This document shows positions 1-28,239 of a stretch of DNA of 64,000 bases, one piece after another. The notes under the pieces were generated by a model. That model was not told the DNA's origin, did no database searches, and saw nothing but the letters and a program-made list of their open reading frames with translations. The stretch is from Undaria pinnatifida (Eukaryota > Sar > Phaeophyceae > Laminariales > Alariaceae). Location of the stretch: assembly GCA_012845835.1 (NCBI GenBank), contig JABAKD010000029.1, forward strand, positions 14,589,803-14,653,802, given 5' to 3'. Positions within the stretch are counted from its first letter, which is position 1. The number at the start of each line of letters is the position of its first letter. Position numbers and translations under genes: made by a program.

Positions 1-1248
1 CACTACGTATTTCTCTCTTCCAATGTATTTTCTGTTGCTGACGTATGTATGTTGTGCCTGTCGTACCCAGTACTAGGGCATGACATTGCGTTGTCGAATG
101 CATTACACGATGCATTATATCTGTGTCGTAGCTTGTGACCACAGAGCTGATCTTTCTAGGGTGAAGAATCAGTACGGACACTGGGTGTGCTGGATGTCGA
201 CGAGTAGAAGAACGGTTTAATGTGAAGAACACAACACACATACACTAGTGTAATTGAGCACTACTAGCAGTATGACACATACATATCAAACAATAATATT
301 GATAGAACAGGGGGGCAAAACAACTCCGTCTTCAAAGTTGCATATTATAATATTTTTTTTTAAAACGTTTTTTTTCCCCAAGTTTTTTTTGTTGGCGCTC
401 TGGTCTTACCAAATATGTATGTCGTACAGAGCGTCACAATCGAACACAGCAGTCTCGTCGTAGCGTAGGAGAGCTCTAGCCCCTGAAATGTGGCCATGAC
501 TGTCCTTGTTTGCGTTTGATTTCATCCTGTAAACGATGGATCTCCGACGTAACAAACAGTCGTTTTTTTTACGCAAGAAAGAGCCCTTCCTTACGAGCAC
601 GAGTATGGACTCGGGTTACGCAAGAGCCCTTCCTTACGAGCACGAGTATGGACTCGGGAGAGGGTTAAACCGGCATCATTGATATAATAATAGCAGGGAC
701 GAGATTCACCTACTATACACTACTCCACAGTGAGACGCCTCTGCTTTTATCCGCACGGCCATTATTAACAATATACTTTCAAAAGTAAACCAATATAATA
801 GCCAGCGCCGTACATGATCATGACTATGGTAACGAAAAACGCCAGGTTTTATATACCTAAATCTCACAACATTGATTAACGCAAGACCAAGCATACTAGT
901 CTAGCATGTTACTCTATCGCCCCCCCCCCCCCCCCGGCTGTCAATCATCACAATTAGAGTATGATTAACGAAATACCAGGCACACCCGTAGGTACCATAT
1001 CATCACAATGATCAACGCAGTACTGTCAAGGCACGGTACGCGACAGCACTTGAGAATTTTGGCAAAGGTAATAATTTCCGGCTTTCGAGTCTCTGGACGA
1101 AAATGACAACATGGCCTGAACTTTATACCGAAAAGAGCGAAAGCCACACCCTGCCTGGGGTTACATGAGAAGATTTCCAAGCCTAGCCCGACCTAAGAGG
1201 TTCTTGGAACTCGTGTTGCATATTGCATACTGTATATATATATATATA
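1..1248. other. Intergenic, no gene recognised
   Basis: The open frames here are short and of ordinary random composition. The one clear structure is a tandem duplication of about 45 bp (571-617 and 618-658) containing GAGCACGAGTATGGACTC twice. A run of about 17 C lies near 920-936. I see no protein family and no RNA gene. Confidence 0.6.
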
Positions 1249-1542
1249 TTTTTTTTTTCTCAAACTTTTACTTTCCAGCTTCTGGACAAGCCGTGGTCAC
1301 GGTGTCGTCCCTTCCCCCCGGTTCTTGCCTTCAATTTTTATCGCGCATAGGGTTCAGCAATCCCACTGCTCGTCGATTTTTCATCGAGTGTTGCTAACTC
1401 ACGCGTTCGCGCTTTCCGCAAGTCAATTTGTGCACAAGAAAAAGTCCCAACGACTTATACGAGTATGCACTCGGCGGGCTCGAACTCACGAAACTGACCT
1501 ATACCAAGCTCGAGGATAACCTGATACGCCACCGGGGCGACC
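1249..1542 (-). mobile_element. tRNA-derived SINE, copy 1
   Basis: The element is on the minus strand. Its head (GGTCGCCCCGGTGG on the minus strand) ends at 1542 and its A-tail appears here as a T run after 1249. It is the same sequence as the copies at 27875-28193 and 63504-63803. The head carries an A-box-like stretch and a B-box-like GAGTTCGAGCC, the internal RNA polymerase III promoter of tRNA-derived SINEs. An apparent 98-codon frame on the opposite strand is only the shadow of this element and recurs in the other copies. Confidence 0.75.
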
Positions 1543-1686
1543 GGCTAGTATATACCACTAGCTAACGCCCTACTTAATCACTATGACCACCAGAACTTGA
1601 CGATAAATATATATATACCACAGAACTAAAGCCCACTCTCCCCCCCAAAAAGCGCTACGTGGTGTGAGCGCTCCGTGGCATACACA

Positions 1687-1812
1687 GACCAACGCTGGAC
1701 AACGCTCATAAAGTCAGCGCGGAAGTTTTGGCGTCTATGGTGAGACGCAGACCAACGCTGGACAACGCTCATAAAGTCAGCGTGGAACTTTTGGCGTCTG
1801 TGGTGACAGCAA
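1687..1812. repeat. 63-bp tandem duplication
   Basis: Two adjacent copies of 63 bp (1687-1749 and 1750-1812), each containing GACCAACGCTGGACAACG, differ at only a few positions. No coding potential was recognised. Confidence 0.8.
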
Positions 1813-1966
1813 GCCTTTAAGGGAGGATATCCATGTCATATCAGGACGAACCTACTGCCTGGCCGTCATGCACCACAGTAGCACAGCAAGACACTGAAGA
1901 AACTGAAGAAACCAAAACACGCGCTTGTAGTTGCCGTATACGAGTGCAACACAGCAGTGTTAGATA

Positions 1967-2135
1967 TTCCTTTATAGCGCTGGTTGAGTAGTGCCGGTTG
2001 CCCGAGATAGTGCCTGCGAAATCGTATGGCACACGTGGGAACAACCAGTAGTGGCAGCAAGCGGAGTAGTGCCGGTTGCCGCTATAGTGCCGATATTTCC
2101 CTCTACAGTGCACACACCGGCACTATAGAGGGACC
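1967..2135 (+). repeat. MITE-like palindromic repeat, copy 1
   Basis: This member of a dispersed family is built from the module GCCGCTATAGTGCCGGT and its reverse complement. It contains, in order, a TATAGC/GTGCCGGTTG block, the internal GCCTGYGAAATCG block, a CAACCAGTAGTG block, a second GTGCCGGTTGCCGCTATAGTGCC, and the inverted module GCACTATAGAGGGACC. Related copies are at 3960, 9200, 13168 and 58617, plus a tandem derivative at 10015. No transposase is encoded, so this is a non-autonomous element. Confidence 0.65.
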
Positions 2136-2739
2136 ACTCTTAATCTTCCTCTTATGCTGTACAGTGCTTTCGCAACTTCAATATCTCCGAGGAAGAAACG
2201 TTGGTCTGTGTTCACCGGTACTAAATACTGATGTGTATTTGTATCTACCTGCTACCGTGGCAGACTGACGTATGGGTCATCCGTCTATTTTAGTTGAGGA
2301 GTACGCCGAAAATCAAAACACTGCTGTACTATATACGATGATGGCAACCAGCCACACCCACCTCACCGCGGCCGGGCAAAGGCACGAAACAACATCCAAA
2401 CCCACAAACCGACCCATGACCATGCCCAGGTCGATAAGACAGGGCATGCGCGGACAAACAAAAACAACGAAACCACCAGCCCAGCCCATCCCATCCCATC
2501 TCAACCACTTTATCGAACCACCAGCCCGTTTAAGCCTCGCTCACAGCATCAAATCAAAAGTCAAGGCGAAACGAGAAAAAAAAAAAGCGAAGGGTTCTTC
2601 GCGCCATATTTCGAATTTTCGCGCCATGTTGGAGGCATTCCTTAGCGCCGCATTTACCAGTAAACCTAGAAACGTGAAAAAAACAAGCAAATCCCATCGA
2701 AAAAAAAACGGTAACCCCATGTTCGGAGCTTCAGAGGGA

Positions 2740-3030
2740 AAAAATGACGAAACATCGACGAAACAGATCGACGAAAAAAGAATCCGTCACACCAAACAGC
2801 CCTTTCTGCCGGGTATAGCGTGTTCCATTAGTGTGATCCACTAGTGTGTCCCACTTGTGTGTTCCACTCGTGTGTTCAAAGCGAAACAGAAAGAGGCGCT
2901 ACATGACACACGCACCGCATTATGATACTAGTATTAGTATCGCTGCGGGTTCTTCCTAGACGGTTGATACTAATAATATCGCAAAGCTCTTGTTTTGTGT
3001 CGATACAAACGGTCTCCACAGGGTTAAACC
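2740..3030. repeat. Dispersed repeat, second copy near 33.53-33.84 kb
   Basis: This stretch matches 33530-33840 in order and orientation: a GACGAAAACAGAAT-type start, then TTTGCCGGGTA, a run of ACACACGCACCGCATT, a TAGACGGTTGATA block, and a GGTCTCCACAGGGTTAA block. Both copies have decayed. The surrounding 2340-3470 is markedly rich in A and C on the plus strand and gives long but meaningless open frames. Confidence 0.6.
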
Positions 3031-3039
3031 ACGCACTGT

Positions 3040-3790
3040 TGTGCCTTGGAGAACAACGTGAAACCACGCGATTCCTACTGAAGAATACCTGGTATAACGT
3101 TATCACAAAGCATTTCCTGTTGAAAAAACAACGTCCGTCCAAAGCAATTCCTGCCGAACAAACCATAGAACGACGCAATTTTTATCCACTAAAAATAGAA
3201 AACGCCAAAACCACGCATTTTCTCCTGAAAAAAAACGCCAAGCCGCGCAATTCCTCCAGAAAGTAAAAACAAGAACTTTCTCCTGAAGAAGAAAAAAAAA
3301 CGCTTTTTCCAAGAAAAAATTAAACCAAGCACTTTCTCCTGAAAAAAAATGCCGAATTAAGCAAGTTCTCCTGAAAAAAACGTAAAACCAAGCATTTTCC
3401 ACGAGAAAAACGTAAAACCACGCAATTCCTCCTGAAATAAAAACGCCAAACCACGAAATTACTCCTGAACCCTTCCCCCCCCCCCCCCCCCCCTCCCGCC
3501 AAACCACACGCAACTTCTCCACAAAAAAAAAGTCCAACCAAGCAATCCCTCCTAAAGAAAACCGTCACACAAAGCAATTTCTGCTCTGAAGAAACCCGTT
3601 ACACAAAGCATTCCTGCTCTTAAGAAACCCATTACACAAAGCAAATTCCTGCCGCGAAGAAAAACGTTACACGAAGCAATTCCCGCTGTGGAGCCAAACG
3701 CTAACCCCAGCAAAAATCCTGCTGAAAGAAAAAGTCAAACCAAGCAAAATTCCTGCTCATAGCAGAACAACGTTCCACCAAGAAAATTCC
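3040..3790. repeat. Minisatellite, unit about 35-40 bp
   Basis: At least fifteen imperfect copies of a unit reading roughly AAACCAAGCAATTCCTCCTG followed by a run of A and CG. Unit length drifts because the A run varies. The open frames over it on both strands follow the repeat. A run of about 20 C lies at 3474-3493. Confidence 0.75.
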
Positions 3791-3959
3791 AGCTCTTCCC
3801 AGCCGCCAGCCCCCCCTTTCTGCCAACCAACGCAGGATCTACTGCCGCATAATACCACTCCGGGTGGGTATCGACAAAAATGTAAGAACCGCTTGTATAT
3901 TCGTACCAATACCCTAAAGGTCCTTACATTTCCGTCCAAATCGCACAGTAGTAGTAGTG

Positions 3960-4131
3960 ATCCCTCTATGGAGCCGGTAGACGAGTGCCGGCTGCCCGCT
4001 ACAATGCCTGTGAAATCGCCTAGCACAGATGGCAACAACCACGAGTCTCAGTATCCGGCGTAGTGCCGGCTTCCGCTATAATGCCGGTGTTTTCGGCTGA
4101 CACAACCAGCACTATAGCGGCAACTGGCACT
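3960..4131 (+). repeat. MITE-like palindromic repeat, copy 2
   Basis: It has the same block order as the copy at 1967: CCCTCTATGGAGCCGG start, GCCTGTGAAATCGCC, CAACAACCACGAGT, GTGCCGGCTTCCGCTATAATGCC, then the inverted ACTATAGCGGCAACTGGCACT end. It lies about 170 bp downstream of the EDR2-type gene's stop codon and may fall in its 3' untranslated region. Confidence 0.65.
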
Positions 4132-4299
4132 AGACAGGAAGCACTGCTGTACTGGTATCATACAACTCAGTGCGCGGTGGTCTAAGCATTCGTCGCAATA
4201 GCTCTCCCCGGAGAAGGATCAACAGACTCCCCGTTGCTCACGGCAACTGCACCGGGTCCTAGTCCTTCTAGCCCCGCAGCGCCACCTCTCTCCCTCTTC

Positions 4300-21361
<17,062 letters not shown>

Positions 21362-21449
21362 GGCCGGAAGCACGCGAGCTCGTTTCGAGCTTCCCTTTTG
21401 AGCGTGCAAACGTAAAACACTACTTGTAGTATATTGGAAACACTGTCAA

Positions 21450-24060
21450 GGAGTTATAAAGATATACGTAATTTTTGTTATAACGGGGATGGGGAGGGAG
21501 TTTCACAAAAAATATTGAAGGTGTTATATAGCGGGGATGGGGGACGATCTATGTTGGGCATAAACAACGTGCAACCCATGAACCCAGAAAGATACCGTCT
21601 CACACGCCTTTCTTCAGATCTGCACAAGCCTTCCTATGGGCGGCCCACTTCTGCACGTCCATGCGGTTCCTATGACGGTGAGCTGTTTCCGCGCCCTGTT
21701 GCGGTGGCGGTTTGAATATGCACAGCACTATGCCAGCGACCTATGTTTGGCTCCACCCTGTGCGCGGGTGATAGTACTACTCCTACGGGCAGTATGTCAC
21801 TGAAGTGACTGTGTGGTATCCTGTTCGAAAATTAGGTGGTTGAGCATGTATATGTGGTGCAAGCCTTTCGTCTCGCGCAGCAGCGCCGTTGTGATTGGAG
21901 GAGCTGGTAGTGGTCGATCGCGAACAGACGTGTGAAAGGAATAGCATAGGCCAAAAGGTAGGGTTTTCATGGTGTGCACCACATTCCAAAAAAATTACGA
22001 GTACCACCTCAGGCCTGTTCGCCGTGCTGTATTATAGCAGTCGCGGAAGCAGTCAGAGCAGCCGGACTACAAGCAGTACCATCACAGCAGTGTAGCACAT
22101 ACAGTATAGCTGTGCTGATATGCTGACGGTTCGAGCCCACACACACATTGCTGTACCACCGGTGAGAACTCCCTCCAAGAAGAGGACAAGACCGCCCCGT
22201 GGTACCGGGTACCTAGTACCTGGTTGGTATAGACTACGAGTAGTACCTGGTAACTGACAACAGTATTAATAGTGTAACGGTGAGAGCCAGAAACTACGTT
22301 ATTTTTGTGCGGAGAGCCGAAATATCAATGTCACGTCGTACTATTAAATATCTAGTCTATAGTCTATAGTCTACGCATGATACATTTGTTTGTCCTGCTA
22401 TTTGAAGCCTAGCTGATGATCCAGAAGCTTGCCTTGCTTACGCTCACAGCTGCTTCTGTACGAATACTGCTGTACGTACATATATATAGTCTAGTCTATA
22501 CCTGTTGGTCCGAGTTGGTTGGTCTGCGTCCCCTGTTTTCGTTCTTCCTTTTCCTTTGCCCTTTCTGTATGCCTTTTGACTTTTGGGTACCCTTGGGGGT
22601 TACATAATATGGTGGAGGCGATGGCTTATCAAGGTGTCGGTGTGAACACCGCCGTCGTAGATGCAGTAAGCAACGGACAGACGAAGCTGCAACGTTCCGA
22701 CACCACCCACCACGAGTATAGACAAAATTGTAACACACCACGCAGGAGGAGAGCAGTAAGCAGTAATGGTAAAATATGCCAGGAGACGGCACACTTTCAG
22801 TTCTTGACCGACGGCAAAAATTGAACTTACTTGTTTTTTTTCTGTCATTGCTCCCAATATCTACGCACTACTCGTAGGCGTAAACTTACTTAGGTCCGGG
22901 TTTACTAAGCAGGCTCTTCTCCCGTCTCCCCAATACGGTACGCGCCTTCATGTTTTATCGCGAGAATACTCGCCAGCTATTTCTTCCCAGGTCGACTCGC
23001 GGAGCATTTATTTACCTTTGACTGACGCCAAACTACTATCAATACCTGGGGTAGGTTTTAGTATGGAACGTTTGGTTTTATACACCCTTGATCGCTGTAC
23101 ATTTTCACTTGACTAACCGCCAACTGTCATCTTTGGCATGACATATGTTGGTAATAATAGACGGTATGATATCTTAAAAAAGCAACATGGAAAAGTCACC
23201 TTAATCGTTGGGAATGTTCTTTGGTGGTTAAAACAAATTGACACTCTGTGCCAGTGCACACACCACCCCCCGTTACCCGCTAACATTTTCCCTCGACCAG
23301 TAGCATACGCACACGTTTCCGCACCTATTCCTAGTGTTTCGTCCTTATTTCGGGAGCGCAGTGCTTAAAGGGGGTTAGCAGCCCCCGTGCGGAACCGCAC
23401 CCACGTTTTCGGCGACACTCTGTTCGGAAGTAAATTGTGATGTTCTCTCTATTATTTGCAGTAGTAAGCGTGTCAAATTGATCCCTTTGGGAGTTCAGGC
23501 GGGGAAAATAAATGTCGAAATTAAACGGACGATTACATCCCGAGCCAGCCAGCCCGGGCCGCTGGGGTATGGGATGTGTCCTCAATGCAATGTAAAAAGC
23601 TGCGCGGCACGCGGGCAGCATGGTGAAACTCGTCGTGCTGGTACTACTACTACTACTGTAGATGATGCTGTCCGACGGGCGCTTAGATTTATCGCAATTT
23701 CGTCCTTTATTTTCTGGGTTAGTCGCTTTACCTTAATCAAGATATAATCAACTCCCGAAACGGTCAAATATCCGTTCCGTTGGTTACTTGTACAACAGGT
23801 GAAACTGCCTCAACTGCCTGAGCCTGTTTCGCCGCCGACCTTGCCTCGGCATCATCGGCCTCGCTTGCATCCGTCACGTATTCCCGTGCACACTATACGC
23901 CTCGTCGCCATTGCAGTCTCTCGCTCAATTTTGCTGAGCGCGACGAGGGCAACGTGGGGATTTGGCTTGTGTACTAAGGGTCATCCCTACCGAACGCAAA
24001 TATCACGATTTCTGGCATTTGGAAATTCTGAAACGTAACGTGTAAAAAAAAACACGGAGC
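21450..24060. other. Intergenic, upstream of the EDR2-type gene
   Basis: This is the presumed 5' flank and promoter region of the EDR2-type gene. A small duplication (TATANCGGGGATGGGG) lies at 21478-21545. At 23480-23660 there is a repeat with relatives at 44850-44935 and 59258-59440, sharing CCCGGGNCGCTGGGGTATNG and GCGGCACRCGGGCAGCATGG. I see no complete gene, and the open frames are short and unlike any family I know. Confidence 0.55.
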
Positions 24061-24639
24061 TTTTTTTGTGAGGAATCCTGACGTTGTTTTTTGTGCAAGA
24101 TGTCAAAACTATTCGAAGTCCGGATTTCTGACAAAAATATGATGATTTGCGAAAATGTTAAAATACTGCGTTTTTTCGTCACGATTCATGACATTTTTTG
24201 TGTACTTCGTCAAGAATCACCCTTAGAACGCGTTGAGGGAAGCGAATGCGAGTATCCGACGAGATGGCCGGCCGCCATTACATGCCTATACATGTGGTGT
24301 ACAGTTACCATCTTATGGGTGGGATGCTTGCTACTGTACCGTACACATGCTGCCTCCCGTTACCGGTGAAATACCCGTTCCGTTCGTTGCAGGCAAGCTA
24401 TCTCAACTGCTTGCGTATTTTTTGGTATCTCCGAACTTGTCTGTCGCCTTGCCTCCCACCACAACTGGCCTCCCCGTTATCGTCCGTTTCGTGTTGCGGT
24501 TTCACGTGTGAAGGGGTACATAGTATAGTATAGATAGTAATTTGAACCGATTACGATTGGAAAAAGAAAATAAAAAAAGCACGCAGTTTTTTTGGGTCCA
24601 TCGTGGGTTCTGCTCACCGAAGTTACCCGTAATAGTACA

Positions 24640-25340
24640 GTAGTTGCTGTATACGGTGCGTTGTCATAGCAATCTCTCTCGGACGCGTGCTACGATGGAG
24701 GTGGCACTTTTCGTCTGAAATGGATTCTAAATGATGGCGATTACTAATGTAAAAAAAAATCGTCGGAAACAGTCCATTTTTTTTGGTGCATGATTTTCGT
24801 TTTATCCCTAGGCCAGGGGATTTTTCATTCCATCCGGGATCATAGCAGTTTTGCCTTTCTCCAAACCAGTTTTTTTGGACGTGAAGAAGGAGAAGTGTCC
24901 TGCCGACGACGCCATGTATAATAAGATTAAGGGACTGTTGCAGACACAGGCCGCCCTCTCTTTGCAGGCTTCTCTACTAGGCAGGTTCCACGTTGGTCAC
25001 TCACTAGTCACTCACTTGTACTATAGATAAGATCTTATCTTATTTCCACACACGCCACGGACGAACTGAATAGCGTTCCATTCCGCGAGGCCAAAGCATC
25101 ATCCCCTTTTTCCTACACGCACATGCCTTCAAAGGCATGTAAAACGCTTTTATATCCAGTCGTATCCCATATCTTACGCCTTGCTAGTCTCCCAGGGGAA
25201 TACCATATCACATGTATATCATGCCTAAGACACATGTCTTAGTCATGTCTAAGACATGACTAAGACATGTCTTAACCTCCTAACGTGAGCGGTAGTATTA
25301 AGAAAAAAATCTCAGAAAAAATGGGGGGCACTTCTATCGT
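24640..25340. repeat. Unclassified transposon-like repeat with CTAAGACATG blocks, copy A
   Basis: It matches 41090-41515 in order: a CATGCTACGATRGAGGT block, AAATCGTCGGAAA, CCTAGGCCA..GATTTTTCAT, AGTTTTGCCTTTCTCC, TATATCATGCCTAAGACA, CATGTCTTAAC.TCCTAACGT, and AGTATTAAGAAAAAAAT. Pieces also occur around 29200-29370 and 30370-30490. The CTAAGACATG block here forms a near palindrome (GCCTAAGACACATGTCTTAG), whereas the other copy has it in tandem. No protein is encoded. Confidence 0.65.
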
Positions 25341-26215
25341 AGAACGCGTCCTCGAGCGCAACGAGAACTTGGTGTGGAAAAAAGACGCGCGTCAGTAAGA
25401 AGCGTCACTTTGCCGTCGACACTCCATTTCTCCGTTTTGTCACCATCAACTTGAGCACGGGCTGTGCCATTTGACGGGGTAGAAGAAGGTGCACCGCACT
25501 GTGCAACATTCTAAACGTTTTTGAAACATCAATCCGGTTTGGCATGGTTAAGCTACACTGAGCTGCAAAAAAAAAACGCCTCATAATGTCGTTTTCTCCG
25601 TGGAGTACAGAGTCACTCGTGCGAGGAGTGGTGAAACCCCAAAAAGGCGGTATATCATAACATCCTCCCTACGGTAGCCTTGCAGGTCAAGTCCGTGTTT
25701 GGGAGGGGGTACAGAGGGGGTAGAGAGGTCCTCGAGGGAGGAGGGGCGTCACATGACATGACAAACAGGCACATGCTACATGCAACAGAGGTGCACCAAC
25801 CATGGTTTTGTGAGGAGAGCTCCATGCCTTCTGAAGCACAAACCGATTTCGAAAAAAAAAAAAAACGAAAGGCGTGCAAACCCGATGAGTAGTAATGTCA
25901 TGTGCCCTGGTTATAAAAAAATGAAAAAAAAGGAAAGAAAAAAAGCGATTTTTCAGCGATATTTGGGAGTCCCGAAATTTCCGACAGTGTGTTTGCCTAA
26001 AAGTGCTACTCCCTCTGTCGTAGCAGGCATCAACAGCAGCAGCAGCAGTAGATGATATCCCTATCGCGGAATGCGAACAGCAACAGCCCGAATCCCGAAA
26101 AACAACCGACAACCCCCGACGACGACGGACAGCAAACAGTGTCGATCGTGAGGTCGTTGGTGGGTGGGTTGGGGGGGGGGGGGAGGGGCGGAGGGGGGGC
26201 GGGCGGGGTGGGGGG
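25340..26215. other. Intergenic, no gene recognised
   Basis: It contains several A runs, an AGC run at about 26033-26049 and a long G-rich tract at 26160-26215 that borders the LINE end. The open frames have low complexity. Confidence 0.5.
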
Positions 26216-27870
26216 GGGTACTCATTTGTTGGTTGCCTTAGTAAATTGAGCATTGACCACGCATCCCTTTCGAGACGGAGCACCGTTCCTACTCCTAATA
26301 GAGAGATACCTCCAACATTTGGGCGCTCGCTATGCTTTTTCCATACACTAGAAACTGTTTGCTTATCCTATCCCCGTCCTGTTTCGCCGTCTGCGGCCAC
26401 CATCTATCTCCTAGGATAGCGATCGTTTTCTCGCTACTCTCTAGTCTACCAAACTCTTCCATATCACACACGTCTAATTTCCTCATCTTCTCCTCTAACG
26501 CATCCCGTTCCTTCTTGTATATTTCGCATTCTCCTACCAAGTGAGTCCGACTCTCTATTGCTGTGCCACACGGGCACATATTTGTAGCCGCGTCCTCCTC
26601 CTTCTCACGACCACTGGTATATCTCTTTCTTCTTTCTGGTATGTCCAGGTCCCCTACACGAAATCGCAGTTTCAGCCTTGTCCCGTAGTCCATTGGGCCG
26701 TGCAGGTACGTTTTAATTTCAATATCTTCCCTCAACCCCCGTATATCTCTAAATGTTTCCCCTCTTTCACCTTATTTCCTAGCGTTTGCCTTATTCCAGC
26801 TCCCATACAGCATTATTAACTATGGCTGGCAACCTATTTGCTGACATATGCTTTATTTTTATATTGCCATTGCGACTTTCTTTCGTCTACATTTGTTTTC
26901 AAGTGGGTGCTTCCTAGTTCTGCTCTTAATACTGTTTTACTCGTCGTACTTGAGCATCCTAGTATCTTTTTAGCTGCATTTATCCGCACTGTTTCCATTT
27001 GTTTTACGAACGTCGCGTTCCCTTCCCATACTTCTCCTGCATACTCTAACTTTGGTACAATCACATTCATCAGAATGTATATCTTTGAATCCAAGTGTCA
27101 AGGTATGGGTCTGCTAGTATCTCATCCATCTTGCCTACTTGTGATTTACCCTTTCCTATTACTTTCACTATGTGTGCTCCCAAGAGCAATCCTTTGAGAT
27201 CTCTACGCCAAGGTACGTATATTGGTCTACGATCGGTAGTTCATCTTCTCCCCACTTCCAATTGAATTTTACGGGAATCACCTTATCTTCGTAACATACA
27301 CTTATTAATATTAAAATATCATACTGCGCATTTTTTCACGTTCGCTGTCAATCTCCACTTTTTAGTGTACTCTATGTTATAAGGCTTAGTTTGGGTAAGC
27401 TGTTGGTTAACCTTTTTTTCCAAGTGGTCAAACGGACTAATACCCCCGCTCTAATACCTTACCAAATGGCGTCGTCGACAGGACCATCTGGGTGTTGTTG
27501 GGTCGTGGGATCAAATCCCACATCCACCATACATAATAATAATACACTTTTTCAGACTTTCCCCATGTCGAACTTGAAAAATACTCTCCCCGGTATACCC
27601 AGGAAATGAAACGGCTTGGATATTTTGACAGGTCCCGCCCGTATAATATCCGGCCGACCTGCTATCCCGCCGTTTCAGGGGGGGAGAATGTTATAAGGCT
27701 TAGTTTGGGTAAGCTATTGGTTAACCTTTTTGCAAGGGGTCAAACGGACTAATATCCCACTAATACCTTAACATCTAGTGATTTCTCTTACTGTATCTGT
27801 TTCTGCAATCGATCGGGTTTTCTGATATCCCAACAAAATCACCCGGAAACATCAACCCCGACACCATATC
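26216..27870 (-). pseudogene. Jockey-like LINE reverse transcriptase, 3' part, frameshifted
   Basis: Read on the minus strand: a motif FPGDFVGIS, where active elements have an aspartate pair (F.DD), so the catalytic site is altered; then WRLTANVKKCA, ILMNVIVPKLEYAGEVWEGN, AAKKILGCSSTTSKTVLRAE, and after frameshifts YLHGPMDYGTRLKLRFRVGD, a CPCG..H....C knuckle, and EFGRLESSEKTIAILGDRWW. The order is palm, thumb, then C-terminal knuckle of a non-LTR reverse transcriptase. A TRIM interrupts it at 27375-27773. The similarity stops where the SINE head begins at 27875. I recognise this as a family common in brown-algal genomes; that is recall, not a search. Confidence 0.85.
27375..27773 (+). mobile_element. 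Complete TRIM (miniature LTR retrotransposon)
   Basis: A 90-bp left LTR (27375-27464) and an 85-bp right LTR (27689-27773) both begin TGTTATAAGGCTTAGTTTGG and end CTTA.CA, so they have the TG...CA ends of LTRs. A TCTA target duplication flanks the element (27371-27374 and 27774-27777). A purine tract (AGGGGGGGAGAA) directly precedes the right LTR, and the left LTR is followed by AATGGCGTCGTCGACAGG, a possible primer-binding site beginning TGG. The internal 224 bp has no coding capacity. A solo LTR of the same family is at 44736-44822. The element is 399 bp. Confidence 0.88.
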
Positions 27871-27874
27871 TTCC

Positions 27875-28161
27875 GGTCGCCCCGGTGGCGTATCAGGTTA
27901 TCCTCGAGCCTGGTATAGGTCAGTTTCGTGAGTTCGAGCCCCGCCGAGTGCATACTCGTATAAATTCGTTGGGACTTTTTCTTGTGGACAAATTGACTTG
28001 CGGAAAGCGCGAGAGCGTGAGTTAGCAACGTTCGATGAAAAATCGACGAGCAGTGGGATTGCTGAACCCGATGCGCGATAAAAATTGAAGGCAAGAACCG
28101 GGGAGGAGAAGGGATGACAGCTGTGACCACGGCTTGTCCAGAAGCTGGAAAGTAAAAGTGT

Positions 28162-28193
<32 letters not shown>
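27875..28193 (+). mobile_element. tRNA-derived SINE, full-length copy with A30 tail
   Basis: The head GGTCGCCCCGGTGGCGTATC holds an A-box-like GGCGTATCAGGTTA (27888-27900 region), and the B-box-like GAGTTCGAGCC is at 27930-27940. The body then matches the copies at 1249 and 63504 in reverse, and the element ends in thirty A residues (28164-28193). Total length is 319 bp. It carries only pol III-type signals, as expected of a SINE. No clear target duplication was found. Confidence 0.87.
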
Positions 28194-28195
<2 letters not shown>

Positions 28196-28239
28196 GTGAC
28201 TCCTTGCGCTGCTGCTTCGACTGGGGGGGGGGCATCATC

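Noticed and set aside
21434-21715. 93-codon plus-strand frame upstream of the EDR2-type gene
   Set aside because: No family similarity, and it overlaps a small tandem duplication; treated as chance.
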